Of a DNA stretch of 64,000 bases, positions 46,501-58,500 are shown one piece after another; position 1 is the stretch's first letter; each line of letters starts with the position of its first letter. Source of the stretch: Psococerastis gibbosa. Lineage: Eukaryota > Arthropoda > Insecta > Psocodea > Psocidae. The position numbers and the translations under genes are program-made. The notes beneath the pieces are model-generated. The model did not search any database and had not been told where the DNA came from. It was given only the letters and a program-made list of their open reading frames with translations. The stretch covers positions 13,572,855 through 13,636,854 of the forward strand of contig OZ020491.1 in assembly GCA_963971405.1 (NCBI GenBank). The letters run 5' to 3'.

Positions 46501-49500
46501 TTTGCAAAAAGCGTTTGACACGGTGGCTCATCACATTCTACTAGATAAATTAAGCATGGCTGGAATAAGAGGAATACCCTTACTTTTCTTAACTAGTTAT
46601 CTTAAAAACCGTACTCAATGTGTAAAAATACAAGATACAATAAGCGACCCTTCCTTAGTTGTGTATGGAGTCCCACAAGGAACTGTACTTGGCCCAATTT
46701 TATTTAATATTTACTTAAATGATATATTTAAATTACAATTAAATGGATCCTTGACGGCGTTTGCGGATGACACGGTTTTAACTATCTCTAATGATGAATG
46801 GTCTGTAGTAAATGTAAGAGCAGAATGTGATATAAATTTGATCAAGGCGTGGTTAGATAAAAATTTATTAACAATTAATATTAATAAGACAAATTATTTG
46901 ACATATAGTGCAAACTCATTGGGACAACCTAATAACAATTTTAACATTAAAATTCATAAAAACGATTGTAACTCTCATCATGATTGCTCATGTGATGCTC
47001 TGAAAAAAGTGAATCACATTAATTATTTAGGTGTGATTATTGATCAAAATGTTAAATGGGACTATCATATCATTAACTTATGTAAGAGAATTAGAAGATC
47101 TATTTATAAATTCAAACTGTTACGAGAAATTTTGAACTTAAATCAACTACGAACAGTCTATTACGCTTTAATTCATTCGATAATACAATACTCTATAGTA
47201 GTTTGGGGTGGCTCTTACTCCACATACACGTCATTGTTAGAGAGAAGTGTGAGAGTATTGATTCGAGTGGCTCTGAACAGACATTATCGTTATCCATCTA
47301 ATTTATTGCACTTAGAGTTTGATGTCCCTGAAGTACAAACAGCTTATAAAATAGCACTTCTATCATTACTCCCCGAGCGTAAGTTAATATTGCCACCATT
47401 AATTGAACATATTTATGAAACCAGAACTAGGAACCAGCTATCTGTCAATACGCCCAACATAAATAAATCACTTGCTTTCCATTCACCTCTCTATCAAGTA
47501 ACAAAATTATATAACCTATTACCTCTTTTCCTAAAATGCCATGTAAATAACAAACATAAATTTATAAAACTAATAAAAATCTGGATTAAAAAATAAATCA
47601 ATTCAAATCTATTAGCCAATTGCAATTTATCCTCCTGTAATTTTCTAGAAACTTTTCAAAATTTATTATTATTACTTAAGTTATGTTAAAACATCACAAA
47701 TTCAATCACACAAACCTTTCATAGGTTTTGATTGAGGTGCCCACGGAGGAATTTATACATATATATATTTAGTAGGAACATTGTTAATTTCTTAGTGGGT
47801 TTGTTGTATAATTAATTTCATTTTGTATTGTATGAAATATATTTCTTTCTTTCTTTCTTTCTTTCTAAGCAAATGGTGGATAACTCGGAAATGAGTAATT
47901 CACATTTATTGTTATACTAGTAAGTTGCTGAGTTATACTAAATTCAACCGGTTTGTATGCCTATACATTACTGTGCGTAGCGCTAGTATTATATAATATT
48001 CCTGTTATCAGGCCTTCAAATCCTGGCATTCCGATTTCAGCCTAGATCGATATGTTAATTTTTGATGCAGTTCATCTTGCATTTGCCCTTGGTATGAACA
48101 GCTTGATGAAGTTGTCTGTCTTTTGCCTATAAAAATGTATAGCCTATTATGCACACTATAAGAAGCGAATGCACTATTTAACGTTGCTTCTGACTACACG
48201 TGCTTCTATCCGTACAAATAGTATTTTGTTTTGAATTAGACTGTATTTTTCTCCACACATAGAATACCACAGTTTACCCTATAACCATGTTAAAATGCAA
48301 ATAATTACGACAGGAGTCAGATGATAAAACAGTATACTCCGGACTGATGAGCTGGGGTTGATCTGAAATTTAATTCCACGCTTTCAGACCACGACTCATC
48401 AGTCCGGATGCTGCTGCTTCATCTTAATGTCAGACCCCTTTCAATAAATGGAAGAAAAAATGTTATTATGCAGGTAATCTACTAGACCCTATCCAAAGTA
48501 TTACAAGACTTAAGTGGATGGGGTACGGGTCTAAACCTATAAATTTTCTTTAACTCATATGCGAAACTTAGTGAAAAATCGACCAAATTTTGATTTCGTT
48601 TTGTTTTTTCCCAAGACCCTGAGTCCGAAAAAGTGGTTTAGCGGGTGGCGTATGTATGTGCGTACTTATGTAAGCATAGCTAGAGCACAAACTAACCGAT
48701 TTCGTTCAAATTTGGTAGGAACTTATATAAAAATCCTCTGACGATCCCCACGGCACAAGAAGTCAAAGGCTTAGCTTGTTCATCAGGCGCAAAATATTTC
48801 TGTTAAAGCCCGAAGGACCATTAGCCAACCCCTTATCTTTACTGCCAAAAGTACTGCAGGGCCTGCCTGGCAAGTCACCGACCTCGCTGGCCTTTTCACA
48901 AGGCCGCGGGGTGGATGAAAGTGAAAGAATTGTCGTTTCTCCAGTATGGCATTTGGCCTTGAGCGTTGCAACACAGAAGATTCTTCCGCATGCATAGATG
49001 CCGAAGGATGTGTTTTAATTTAACAACTTGTTGTTTCATGTTATCTTCTGCAGTCGTGGCGTGGCGCGAACCGGAAATGGCAATCTTCTTATTCTTTTTT
49101 ATTTCTTTTTAGGTTGTTCTGATTAGTCTGAAACATTTTCCTGTACGAAAGTGGTCCTTTGCGTCCTATTATAAGCCTGCAACTAACTCTAAACGTTTTG
49201 TTCGTACTACAGCTGCTTTAGCTCTCTCCTCATTTTTCTTGAGCATTATCGAAACTGGATGATCTTCGATCTTACTGAATAAGTAGACTACAATAAACAT
49301 AATAGTCTCCTTATTAACTTTGTAAAACTTACGGTCACTCATTGTGATTAAAATAACTTTGTAAAGTTTTATTTTATAATACACAACCGGTTTCGGCTCA
49401 TGCCATCGTCAAGTGTAAGAAAAACAGTCAAAACAAAAACGTTATGCAAGATAAAGCCTATACTCATTGTCATGGTACGTACAGTATAACATTATAGTAA

Positions 49501-52500
49501 AGTAGTAAACAATAATTAAACATTTCAAAGGGTAGCTCCAACAAGGGAGAACTACTTAAAATTAAAGGTTATGTCAATAAGTAAAGTGTATTTATGATTA
49601 TAAGAGAGGGATTTTAGACCTAACTCCGCTAGGTTGGCTTAGTAATAGAACAAAAAAAGTCAATCTTTATATATTTATTTTAAAACTTTACAAGGTTATT
49701 TTATTCACAATGAGTGAGGCTACAATAGCACCTGCTCTTACGAAGTCACGTTACTTTGTCCACTTTTACTGTAGGTACATGATACCGTATGTGATGATAT
49801 GTGGAATTGTCGGATAAATTTTCCACCCACGCTCATGATCTATCTAAATGCAATGAATTAATTTTTATTTGTCATGATTGTTAATGTCACATGCTAATTC
49901 AGGTACTTGTTCTTCGACACGTGAATGCGGTATGTTAAGAAAGTGTGTGCCTGCTGTTGTACTTCTACTATACTGATACTACTGATAAAAACAGGAGGGA
50001 CAAGAGTGTCCTTCCCGATAAAAAGGCAGGTTTGCATGGGTTCGGTATGGGGCTCGCACTTTGCCTACAATACCTTAAAACATTTTACCTCACTATCACT
50101 AAGGCAAGGGTGGATACAGCGGAACATTTAGGGGGTCACAAGAAGTGGTTTGAAAGCTTAAAAAGTAATTTTTTGTTGGAAAGTTGAGTTTTATTCTTCG
50201 TTTTTTTTACTTGGTATCTTATGAATTTACTCATTTAGGGGGTCATGACACCCTCACCCCCCCCCCCCCCCCCTTGTGGAGCCGCCATTGCATTAAGCCT
50301 TATCATTCCTCTGTTGTAACCTATTAATTGGTTTTCAGCATAGTTTTCTAATTTTCCATTCCGTCCCGGCCAGTTCTGTTGGGCTCTATACCTACCTTGT
50401 ATAGATAGACTCCGATATTTCTCATTTCTTGCTCGTCTACGTAAGCTTTGATTGGTCAATGCGACTACTCTTGGCATTGGTGTTTTCAAACCTTTTCTAT
50501 GGGGCCCTCCGGTCCTCCCTTTTTTGGGGTTTTCGAGTAATGCCAATTTGAAACAGTTTTTAATTGTGTTTAACATCGTAGCTACGCGAACCTTTCTGGG
50601 CTCTATAAAGCTCCCATAGTACTTCTAATGTGTATGCCTAGATGTAAATTTTTTGTTAGCTGACGTGCCTTACGTTAAATGGCGGGAAATTGACTATAAT
50701 TCTCGCGTAAAAAATTTGCTCGTGGATTCCATTTATCATCTTTAGTAATGCTCCGGCCTCTGTACAACTAGGCTTCACACAAATTCTTCGCCTAAAGGCT
50801 GCCAATGGTGCTTTCTATTAAATTAAATAAATAAATAAGGACTTTTTATTGTTTCTATTACTAAGCCAACCTAGTGGAGTTAGGGCTATATAAAACCCTC
50901 TCTTACACTCAACTAGGAAGGCCCGGGACCGCCTGCTTTACATGCCCTCCGAAGCGTGGCCAGAAAATGTAGCCAGTGTGGGACTCGAACCAACAACCTT
51001 TCGGGTGAAAGTCAGAGTCCCTACAACTACGCTACATGCCTTGACTATTGTAATGATAAGACGTACTTGGAGATCTTTTCACGTTAATCTTTTCGAACAC
51101 CTCTTCCCAATTCATACTGTAACCGTGCAGAGTAATAATCTCCGTTTTCTTCAAGGTTCTAACCTATGTCGCTGAAATCACGCAGCCCCATCTGCGAGGA
51201 TTCCTCTCTGCAAGTGCTTCCCTTGCGGTGATCATCGGTGTCTTCACTCAGTTCCTCATGGGCACCTTCATGGATTGGAGAACCCTTAGCTTAATTAACT
51301 CAATCGCTCCGGTCGTTGCGTTCTTCGCTCTCTTTTTTATACCTGAGAGTCCTCATTGGCTCATTGGTAAGTAGTCGACTGCATGTTGGGGAAGCAGCTT
51401 TCAGACTTGTTTATAAACTGTTGTATTCGTAAACATTATTTAAAGTGGACAGGCTATGTAGAAAATTAGCACTCCATAATTTGTTGTTTTTATTGACTTA
51501 CTATTTTTTATTTAATTAACAAAGCAAGTTATTAAAGATTTGGCTCATGTAATTTGCAGAAGACTACTTCATGCATCATATAATAGGAAATGTTAAATTT
51601 TTTTGCCTTAGTTCTTTCATAAAAACCATTGGGGACTAAAATGTCGCGTAAAATTGAATTTTCGGAAAAACTACAAAACTGAAAAGTAAAAATACCTGAT
51701 TATATATAAGGCACGAAGTAGTCTTCTACAACTTAAATGAGCCAAACTTTTAATAACTTGCTGACTTAATGAAATAAGAAATGAAAAGTATTTAATTTTA
51801 GGGTGCCACTGATCTATAAGAAATTTCAAAATATGTCATAGTTGGCAATCATGGCATCTATGTTTACTTTTGTGTTCTTAAAATATATTAGTAGGTATAT
51901 TTTACCTATATATTATATGCATACGACTATTTATAAATGAGCTTCCATTGTGAACACAGTTGGGTTATTTGGGTAATTATATCCCTGGCTTGCGCTGTTT
52001 TCATTGCCTTTAAAGTTTTATAGTCTCAAAGCTGAGGTCAAAGGAATGGCTTGAAATTAAAATGCCGAAATTATTAACTTACCGATTTTTACCGAAATTT
52101 GTGTTGATGATGATCATAAATTCTACTATGTGCTACTGCTACAAGTAGTATGCAAAGTTTCCATTCACTCCTTGAAGTGAAACAATTTCATTTCAGGTTT
52201 TCCCTTTACCTCGAGTTAAGTTTTCCATTTACTTTGTCAGTCCTAACACGCGAGTGGGTGTAATTTTATTAGGGATTGGTATCGTCATTGGATTGCTTTC
52301 ATCGGCTGTGGGTTCGTTTGGGTGCATTTCAGCTCGTTCACAAATGACATCATTACTACAGGCAATATCAAAGGTTTTCCTTTTTAATTTCTATGACTCA
52401 AGACGGTGACGTTTCGAACCTACTCAGTAGAGTTCATAAAATAATTACAACAGGAGAAATAAAAATACTATACCTTATGCTATGATGCATGAAATCATCT

Positions 52501-55500
52501 TTCTTCTTCTTCTTCTTCTGGCTCTACAGCCCTAGATGGACTGTGGCCTGCTTAACAACACTCCTCAATTCATCTCGGTTTTGTACGACGCTCCACCATC
52601 TATGGACTCCCAACTCGCGGAGGTCGATTTCTAGTTCGTCCTTCCAGCCGTTTCGTGGACGTCCCTGAAGACTTCATCCTGTCATGCTTGCTTTGTACAT
52701 TTTGTTCGGCATGCGGTCCTCTGACATTCTTGTGACGTGTCCCAGCCATCTTGGACGCTGTGCTTTTACAAAACTTACTATGCCCTCTAAGATGCATGAA
52801 ATAGCCTTCTACAACTTGAATAGTCGAAATCTAATATTTAATAAATTGCGAGAATAACAATTGCCAATATTTGGAGTGCCGATTTTTTACGGTTCATATC
52901 CTTTAAGGCGCCGATTCCACCGGCCGGCTAGGGCTAAATACAAAAACGGTGACGTGGTAGCAGACATTCAAGACTTAGGCGAGGTTTCCACCGACCTCGC
53001 ATTGCAGAATGCAAATGACATTGACGGAAATTAGAATTTTTCTTTTTATAGAAATCTATTAAAATGTTTGTACTTTACATGACGCCATTTTTTAATTTTA
53101 GTTTGTTTGTGATTTTACTGTATGATCATTGATCAATTTTAACTATGGCATAGAAAACATACATTTCCGTCAATGTCATTTGCATTCTGCAATGCGAGGT
53201 CGGTGGAAACCCCGCCTAAGTCTTGAATGTCTGCTACCACGTCACCGTTTTTGTAAATAGCCCTAGCCGGTCGGTGGAATGGGCGCCTTTGTACGATGTC
53301 CCTCCTCTCGGAGGCTCAGAGGTGGATTTACCAATTTGCCGCCTACGGACCAGGTCCCCCCTACCCAGTGCCAAGGGGAGGGGGGAGGGGAGTAAGAGTA
53401 GTCAGTAGGTAGTTTTTCAAATTTTCTTTTAGGCGCCAATTACACCGACGTCAATAGTGATTGTAATGGTGATATTGACGTGATTGACGTGGCAGCAGAC
53501 ATTAAAGACAGTCTAAAAATGTCTGCTACCACGTCAATATACCATTACTATCTCGATTGGCGTCGGTGTAATTGGCGCCTTAGCGCCTTTTGAAATCTGC
53601 CACTCTGGGCCATTTGTAAATACGCCAATGCCTCTACTTCAGCTCTATGACCTCCTTAAATAAATACTCGTAGGCTATGTAGCCAAATTCTAATTTCAAT
53701 TAAAATTGCTCAATATCCACCTACTGACTGCGGAAGTTTATATTTATAGTAGTGCCAGCCATTTTGAGTATTTCAGATAATTACTGTTTTTATTCTGTTT
53801 CCTTCCTTCATTTCCGCCACTCCAACGATATTATTTGCGGCTACTTGAAGGTCATATCGAGTGTGACCAACGGTAATAAAATAGAGAAGATGGCGCCTAA
53901 CCATAAGCTAGTATGGGCATTGTCAAATTAAATGACAAAGGTAACGCTTCCAGGTGGTAGGCCTCCATTGTAGGCGAATCGTATTGGTGCTTGGTTTAGC
54001 CCAGGCGGGTGTGATGGGCTCAGTCAGTCAGCGATTCTGCCGTTGCGACCAAAGCGGGTGGTTCTCGCTATATGCCAAATACACTCAACGTCAAGTTATT
54101 AAAATCGTCAGGGACCTAAGATTAAGTACGCAGAGCGTATACACCTACTATTTTGTTGTCACCCTGGCTATTAAATTGTTAATCTGTTTTTCCTTTTTAG
54201 TGTTGCAACACTACAACATGGTCACATTTCCTTTGACATTTCACCGCTCTCCGCGCCATACATAGCTTATGGCTATCTATTCTATTTTGCTATTAGCCTG
54301 TTGCCTTGTGGCAATGGTGAGCTTGTCTCAGCTTCTCCTGTCCCCTATCGCCCTTCAAAACTAATAGATACCTAACACCAGCCAACAAAAAAAAAATGCG
54401 CATTTGCTCATGGGTTTTACAGAATTTATTTTGATTATATTTAAGCAAATATATTTGCTGTTGACTATTCTTGTTTGGCTGTTGGGGTTCAGAATCCAGA
54501 AGCAGGTGGCCATTTTTTCATGAAAGAGAACATTGTGTCCGTGATGAATCGTTCTATTTGTGGAGGGGTACTCAAGTAGTCGATGATCTGATTAATTATT
54601 TCCCTTAAAAATTGCATCCAGGTCACCTTGAGTCGCGATGGCGTTGAATAATAATTATTGTGTATTTGATAACATATGTTGGTATCATGCACACATATCA
54701 CTATCATACATACATACATAACTTCCTAACCTCTGCTCTTCCGTCACTAACAAAACATCGTTTCACTGCTTCTCATTCTGATTCCCGCAATTTTCATCTG
54801 TCCAGGTAAAGACCGCTTGGGGGATGCAGAGCGATCTCTCTGCTGGCTACGTGGCTGGCGTGCCCCAGAAGCAGTTCAGAGTGAACTCAACTCCCTAATC
54901 GCTGCCATCCGACCTGACATACAGCTCAAACTGTTAACCGGAACTAAGGAGACGAAACCTGATGACCAGACTAGCACTGCAGCACGGCGCAAAGAATGCA
55001 ACCTCCTAGTTGTAGCAAATTATAAGAAACCCACCTTCTATAAGCCCTTCGCATTAATCTCGTTCGGTTTCTTAGCAGGCCATTTTGGCGGGTTGACTAC
55101 ACTTACCACATACGCTGTTATTATTTTCCAGTCTTTTGGTTGTCCTGTTGATAGCTACATTGCTACTATGGTGTTGGGTATCATACAAATGCTGGCTGTT
55201 GCGTTATGCGTTGCCAGCATTCATTCCGCCGGCAAAAGACCTTTAGCGCTTATATCTACTTTGGGGTCTGGTATATGCTTTGGTTGTGTTGGGCTGTACG
55301 GATATTTTTATCTAGGACTGAAAGATCTTGATCTTGATGAGGGGGCTCATCATAAAGCAGCATTTGATGAGGAAATAACACCGTTATCGTGGCTGCCTAT
55401 GATTCTGTTACTCTCAGGGGCCTTTTTTTCGTACATGGGTATCCGTCTCTTGCCTTGGCTTTTAATCGGTGAAGTATTCCCCGCGAATATAAGGGGCTTT

Positions 55501-58500
55501 GCTACGGGGGCAGGCGGAGCAATGGGTTATATTTTAGGGTTTTCCTCGAACAAAACATTTTTTACTCTTATAGATTTAGTAACGTTACCTGGGACCTACA
55601 TGGTATATGGCTGCATCGGAGTGTTTAGCTGTATACTTTTTTACTTTACGCTACCTGAAACGGAAGGCTGGACCCTTCTAGAGGTACAGGAGCACTTTGA
55701 CGGAAAGAGAAATTTGATAAAGGTTGGCAGAAAGCGGAAAGCTCATTCTCTTGGGGTAGATAATCCAGGGATGGTTTCTGATGACATTTCACGGCTATAG
55801 ATTTTAACTGCTGACAAAAAAGTTGAAAGGCTATGTATAAAGGAAGCAAAACGTAGACTGTTTAGCCTGAAAATGTATGAATCGCTACTGAAGATGAAAA
55901 TGACTAATATTGGCTGACAGAATGTTTTATTAGACACTTTTTAGACATGTTTACGCTGACAATAATGAACTCATGGGCCCTTATGTAAAATAACATAGAA
56001 ATTTTGAAAAGATGAAAGCACTGTAAAAATATGAATTGTAAATAATTTTTGTTCACAATCATTCAACGTATACAGTAGGTACCGGTATGTGCATTTCTTG
56101 GCGTTGTAATTAGTTAAATTAGATCCAAATATTTATTTACCATAAAGGGTCTTCAGAATGACGGTGTTTTCGAGTTATCTAGTGTTATCCAAGTTAACCC
56201 ACAATCTTGAGTGGACGTCGAGGTGAGTTATTACGCTAGATCGAAAAATGTAACAGAGTAAACAACGTGGAAGTAATCAGGACGTTTGTGGCACTCTTTT
56301 AAATAAACATAAACTCTTTTCTTTAGTCAAAGTATTTCCGGTAATTGCTTCTCATATTAATACATAATACAAATACATTTAAATATTACAAAATACTAAA
56401 CGTGTGTTTCAAATCAACCGACAGAAACAAATATGGTGGCGGTCAAACAACTGTCGATCGCAGCGCTACCTATAAAGTAACATGAAGTGCGTTTCGATAA
56501 GGCGCCCATTCCACCGACCGGCTAGGACTATTTACAAAAACAGTGACGTGGTAGCAGACATTCAAGACTTAGGTGGGGTTTCCACCGACCTCGCATTGCA
56601 GAATTGACGGGAATGTTTATTTTCCTCTATGCCATAGTTAAAATTGATCAATGATCATACAGTAAAATCACAAACAAACAAACTAAAATTAAAAAATGGC
56701 GTCATGGGATATGTTAAGTACAAACATTTTAATAGATTTTTATAAAAAGAAAAATTCTAATTTCCGTCAATGTCATTTGCATTCTGCAATGCAAGGTCGG
56801 CAGAAACGCCACCTAAGTCTTGAATGTCTGCTACCGCGTCACCGTTTTTGTAAATAGCCCTAGCCGGTCGGTGGAATGGGCGGCTAACACGCTGGTTAGG
56901 TTGTTAACCAGGTTCCAAAAGTGTTAACTTGACATAAGGCACTTACCTAGAGATAACTCGATAACACCGACATCGTGAAGACCCTTATTACTTGTATGTG
57001 TAATTCCGTAGTAATAGCAATTAGTTTACGTGTAGAGTATTGAAGTGGCCATTTATAAGACCTAGTATTAGTGTGTTATAACATATAGAATTTTATACAT
57101 AGGCTAAGGTATGCATTATATTCCGAATAGCTTACTATATCCTCTGTCCAGTCGAGGTATGGTACAAATAGGCAACAATATTGTCGTACTATTCTGTATA
57201 GGCGTTAGATGTTAACATTGATCAAGGAACCTTTAACAGTTAAAACATGTACACCTACTCTCATAAAAGGTTACCCGTAAATAAACGTTAGTTAATGGCT
57301 GTGATGAATTTATATTCGTCGTAAGAAGTCTAACCCGCATTTTTAACTTGCTTTGCTGAAATGGGGTATCTGTCGTAATAAGTAGGTACATACAATATTA
57401 ACCTATTGGTCAATAATTTTGTAAGGCGTCCATATTTTACTATTGCGTACCATGAGTAAAACAACTTGGGGTCTGAAGTATCTAATTTCTCAGTTCAACA
57501 GTCATTGCCTTGTCCATTAAACTAGCTGTTCTCAAAGGGGAAGTGGGGAGGGGGGGATAGAGGCTTAAGGGGGAGCAAAAACTTGGTTAAAAAAAAAGTT
57601 GCTGTGATTAAAACTAATACAGAAAAATACTCTTTTTTTTTCTTCAAAATTAGAAGTACCGTATATAATTTTGAATTAGTAGTTTAAGAACTCCAAAAAG
57701 GCTTTTACTTATAATATTGGCTTACATGTAAGAGGGGGGGGGCTCGAAATATGGGTTTGAGAACGGCTGCACTAAACTAGTCAGCAGATATTGCTTGCCA
57801 TGTTACTCGTATGTTGACTCAAACCAATTTAAACTGTAATCTATTACTATTGTCTATCCAACCCCATGCTTATTTTACTCAGGGTAAAAGTCTGTATAGG
57901 TAGCAATCTGTGATAATGGTTATGAAATGTAAAATGGTGTAGTCATGTTTCCTCTTATCACTAATGGATAGAGACTGTAAGTTAATTTTCAAAATGTGTA
58001 ATATCATAGTAAAATAACAAAAACGAAAAACCTTTGTTATGAAATTGAGCAAAATGGAGAACTTTCCTATAGAAAATCCATATAGTTCTATAATTTGTGT
58101 TTTATTAAATTATTTTTGAGTTGAGTTTAATTACTTATACTCAGGTTGGCTGAATGTTGTCACTCAACAATTCCACGGTAGCTGGTGGTACTCGCCAAAG
58201 CCCTAATACAGTCAAAAGAAAGCTATTTAGATTGCGAATAAAATGCCCAGAAACTTTCTGCATCGGTTGAATTGTTCATTTTTTTTTCTTTTTCCGCTAT
58301 TTTTTTTTTTTTTTTTTTACGTTGGAACCCTACAACGTGGAAACGCTTGTTTTGCCATTTCCCCATCGCAAGGCTGCCAGATTTCCCCCTACGTTTCTCC
58401 GCTATGGGCAATACTTAGCTTATGGTTTGGCACCATCTATTATATTTTATTGTCGTTGATTAATTGATTATACTTCCATGGTTTTTAATAGAAACTCTAC

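Larger units (their letters stand above)
43480..47867 (+). mobile_element. Non-LTR retrotransposon (CR1/L2-like), almost complete
   Basis: About 4.4 kb with a short 5' UTR, ORF1 (43646-44560), ORF2 in two frames (44638-47596), a 270-bp 3' UTR and a terminal TTCT microsatellite at 47842-47866. A PHD-finger ORF1, an apurinic-type endonuclease plus RT in ORF2, and a microsatellite tail instead of poly(A) fit the CR1/L2 group. The exact 5' end and target duplication are not certain. It lies in sense orientation in the 13-kb transporter intron. Confidence 0.9.

Noticed and set aside
43512-47874. Target duplication for the LINE (CTAAGCA-like text at 43515 and after the TTCT tail)
   Set aside because: Only seven bases match, and the 5' end of the element is not independently known.
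48338-48408. An active hammerhead ribozyme at the CTGATGAG hairpin
   Set aside because: The bases between CTGATGA and GAAA do not form stem II on either strand; kept only as an unusual hairpin.
53954-54265. Open + frame of 103 codons before exon 5a
   Set aside because: The right part is a dispersed repeat seen at 34.4, 58.3, 62.4 and 63.8 kb; no splice context.
55646-55937. - strand frames over the end of transporter exon 5a
   Set aside because: They are antisense shadows of a well-supported exon.
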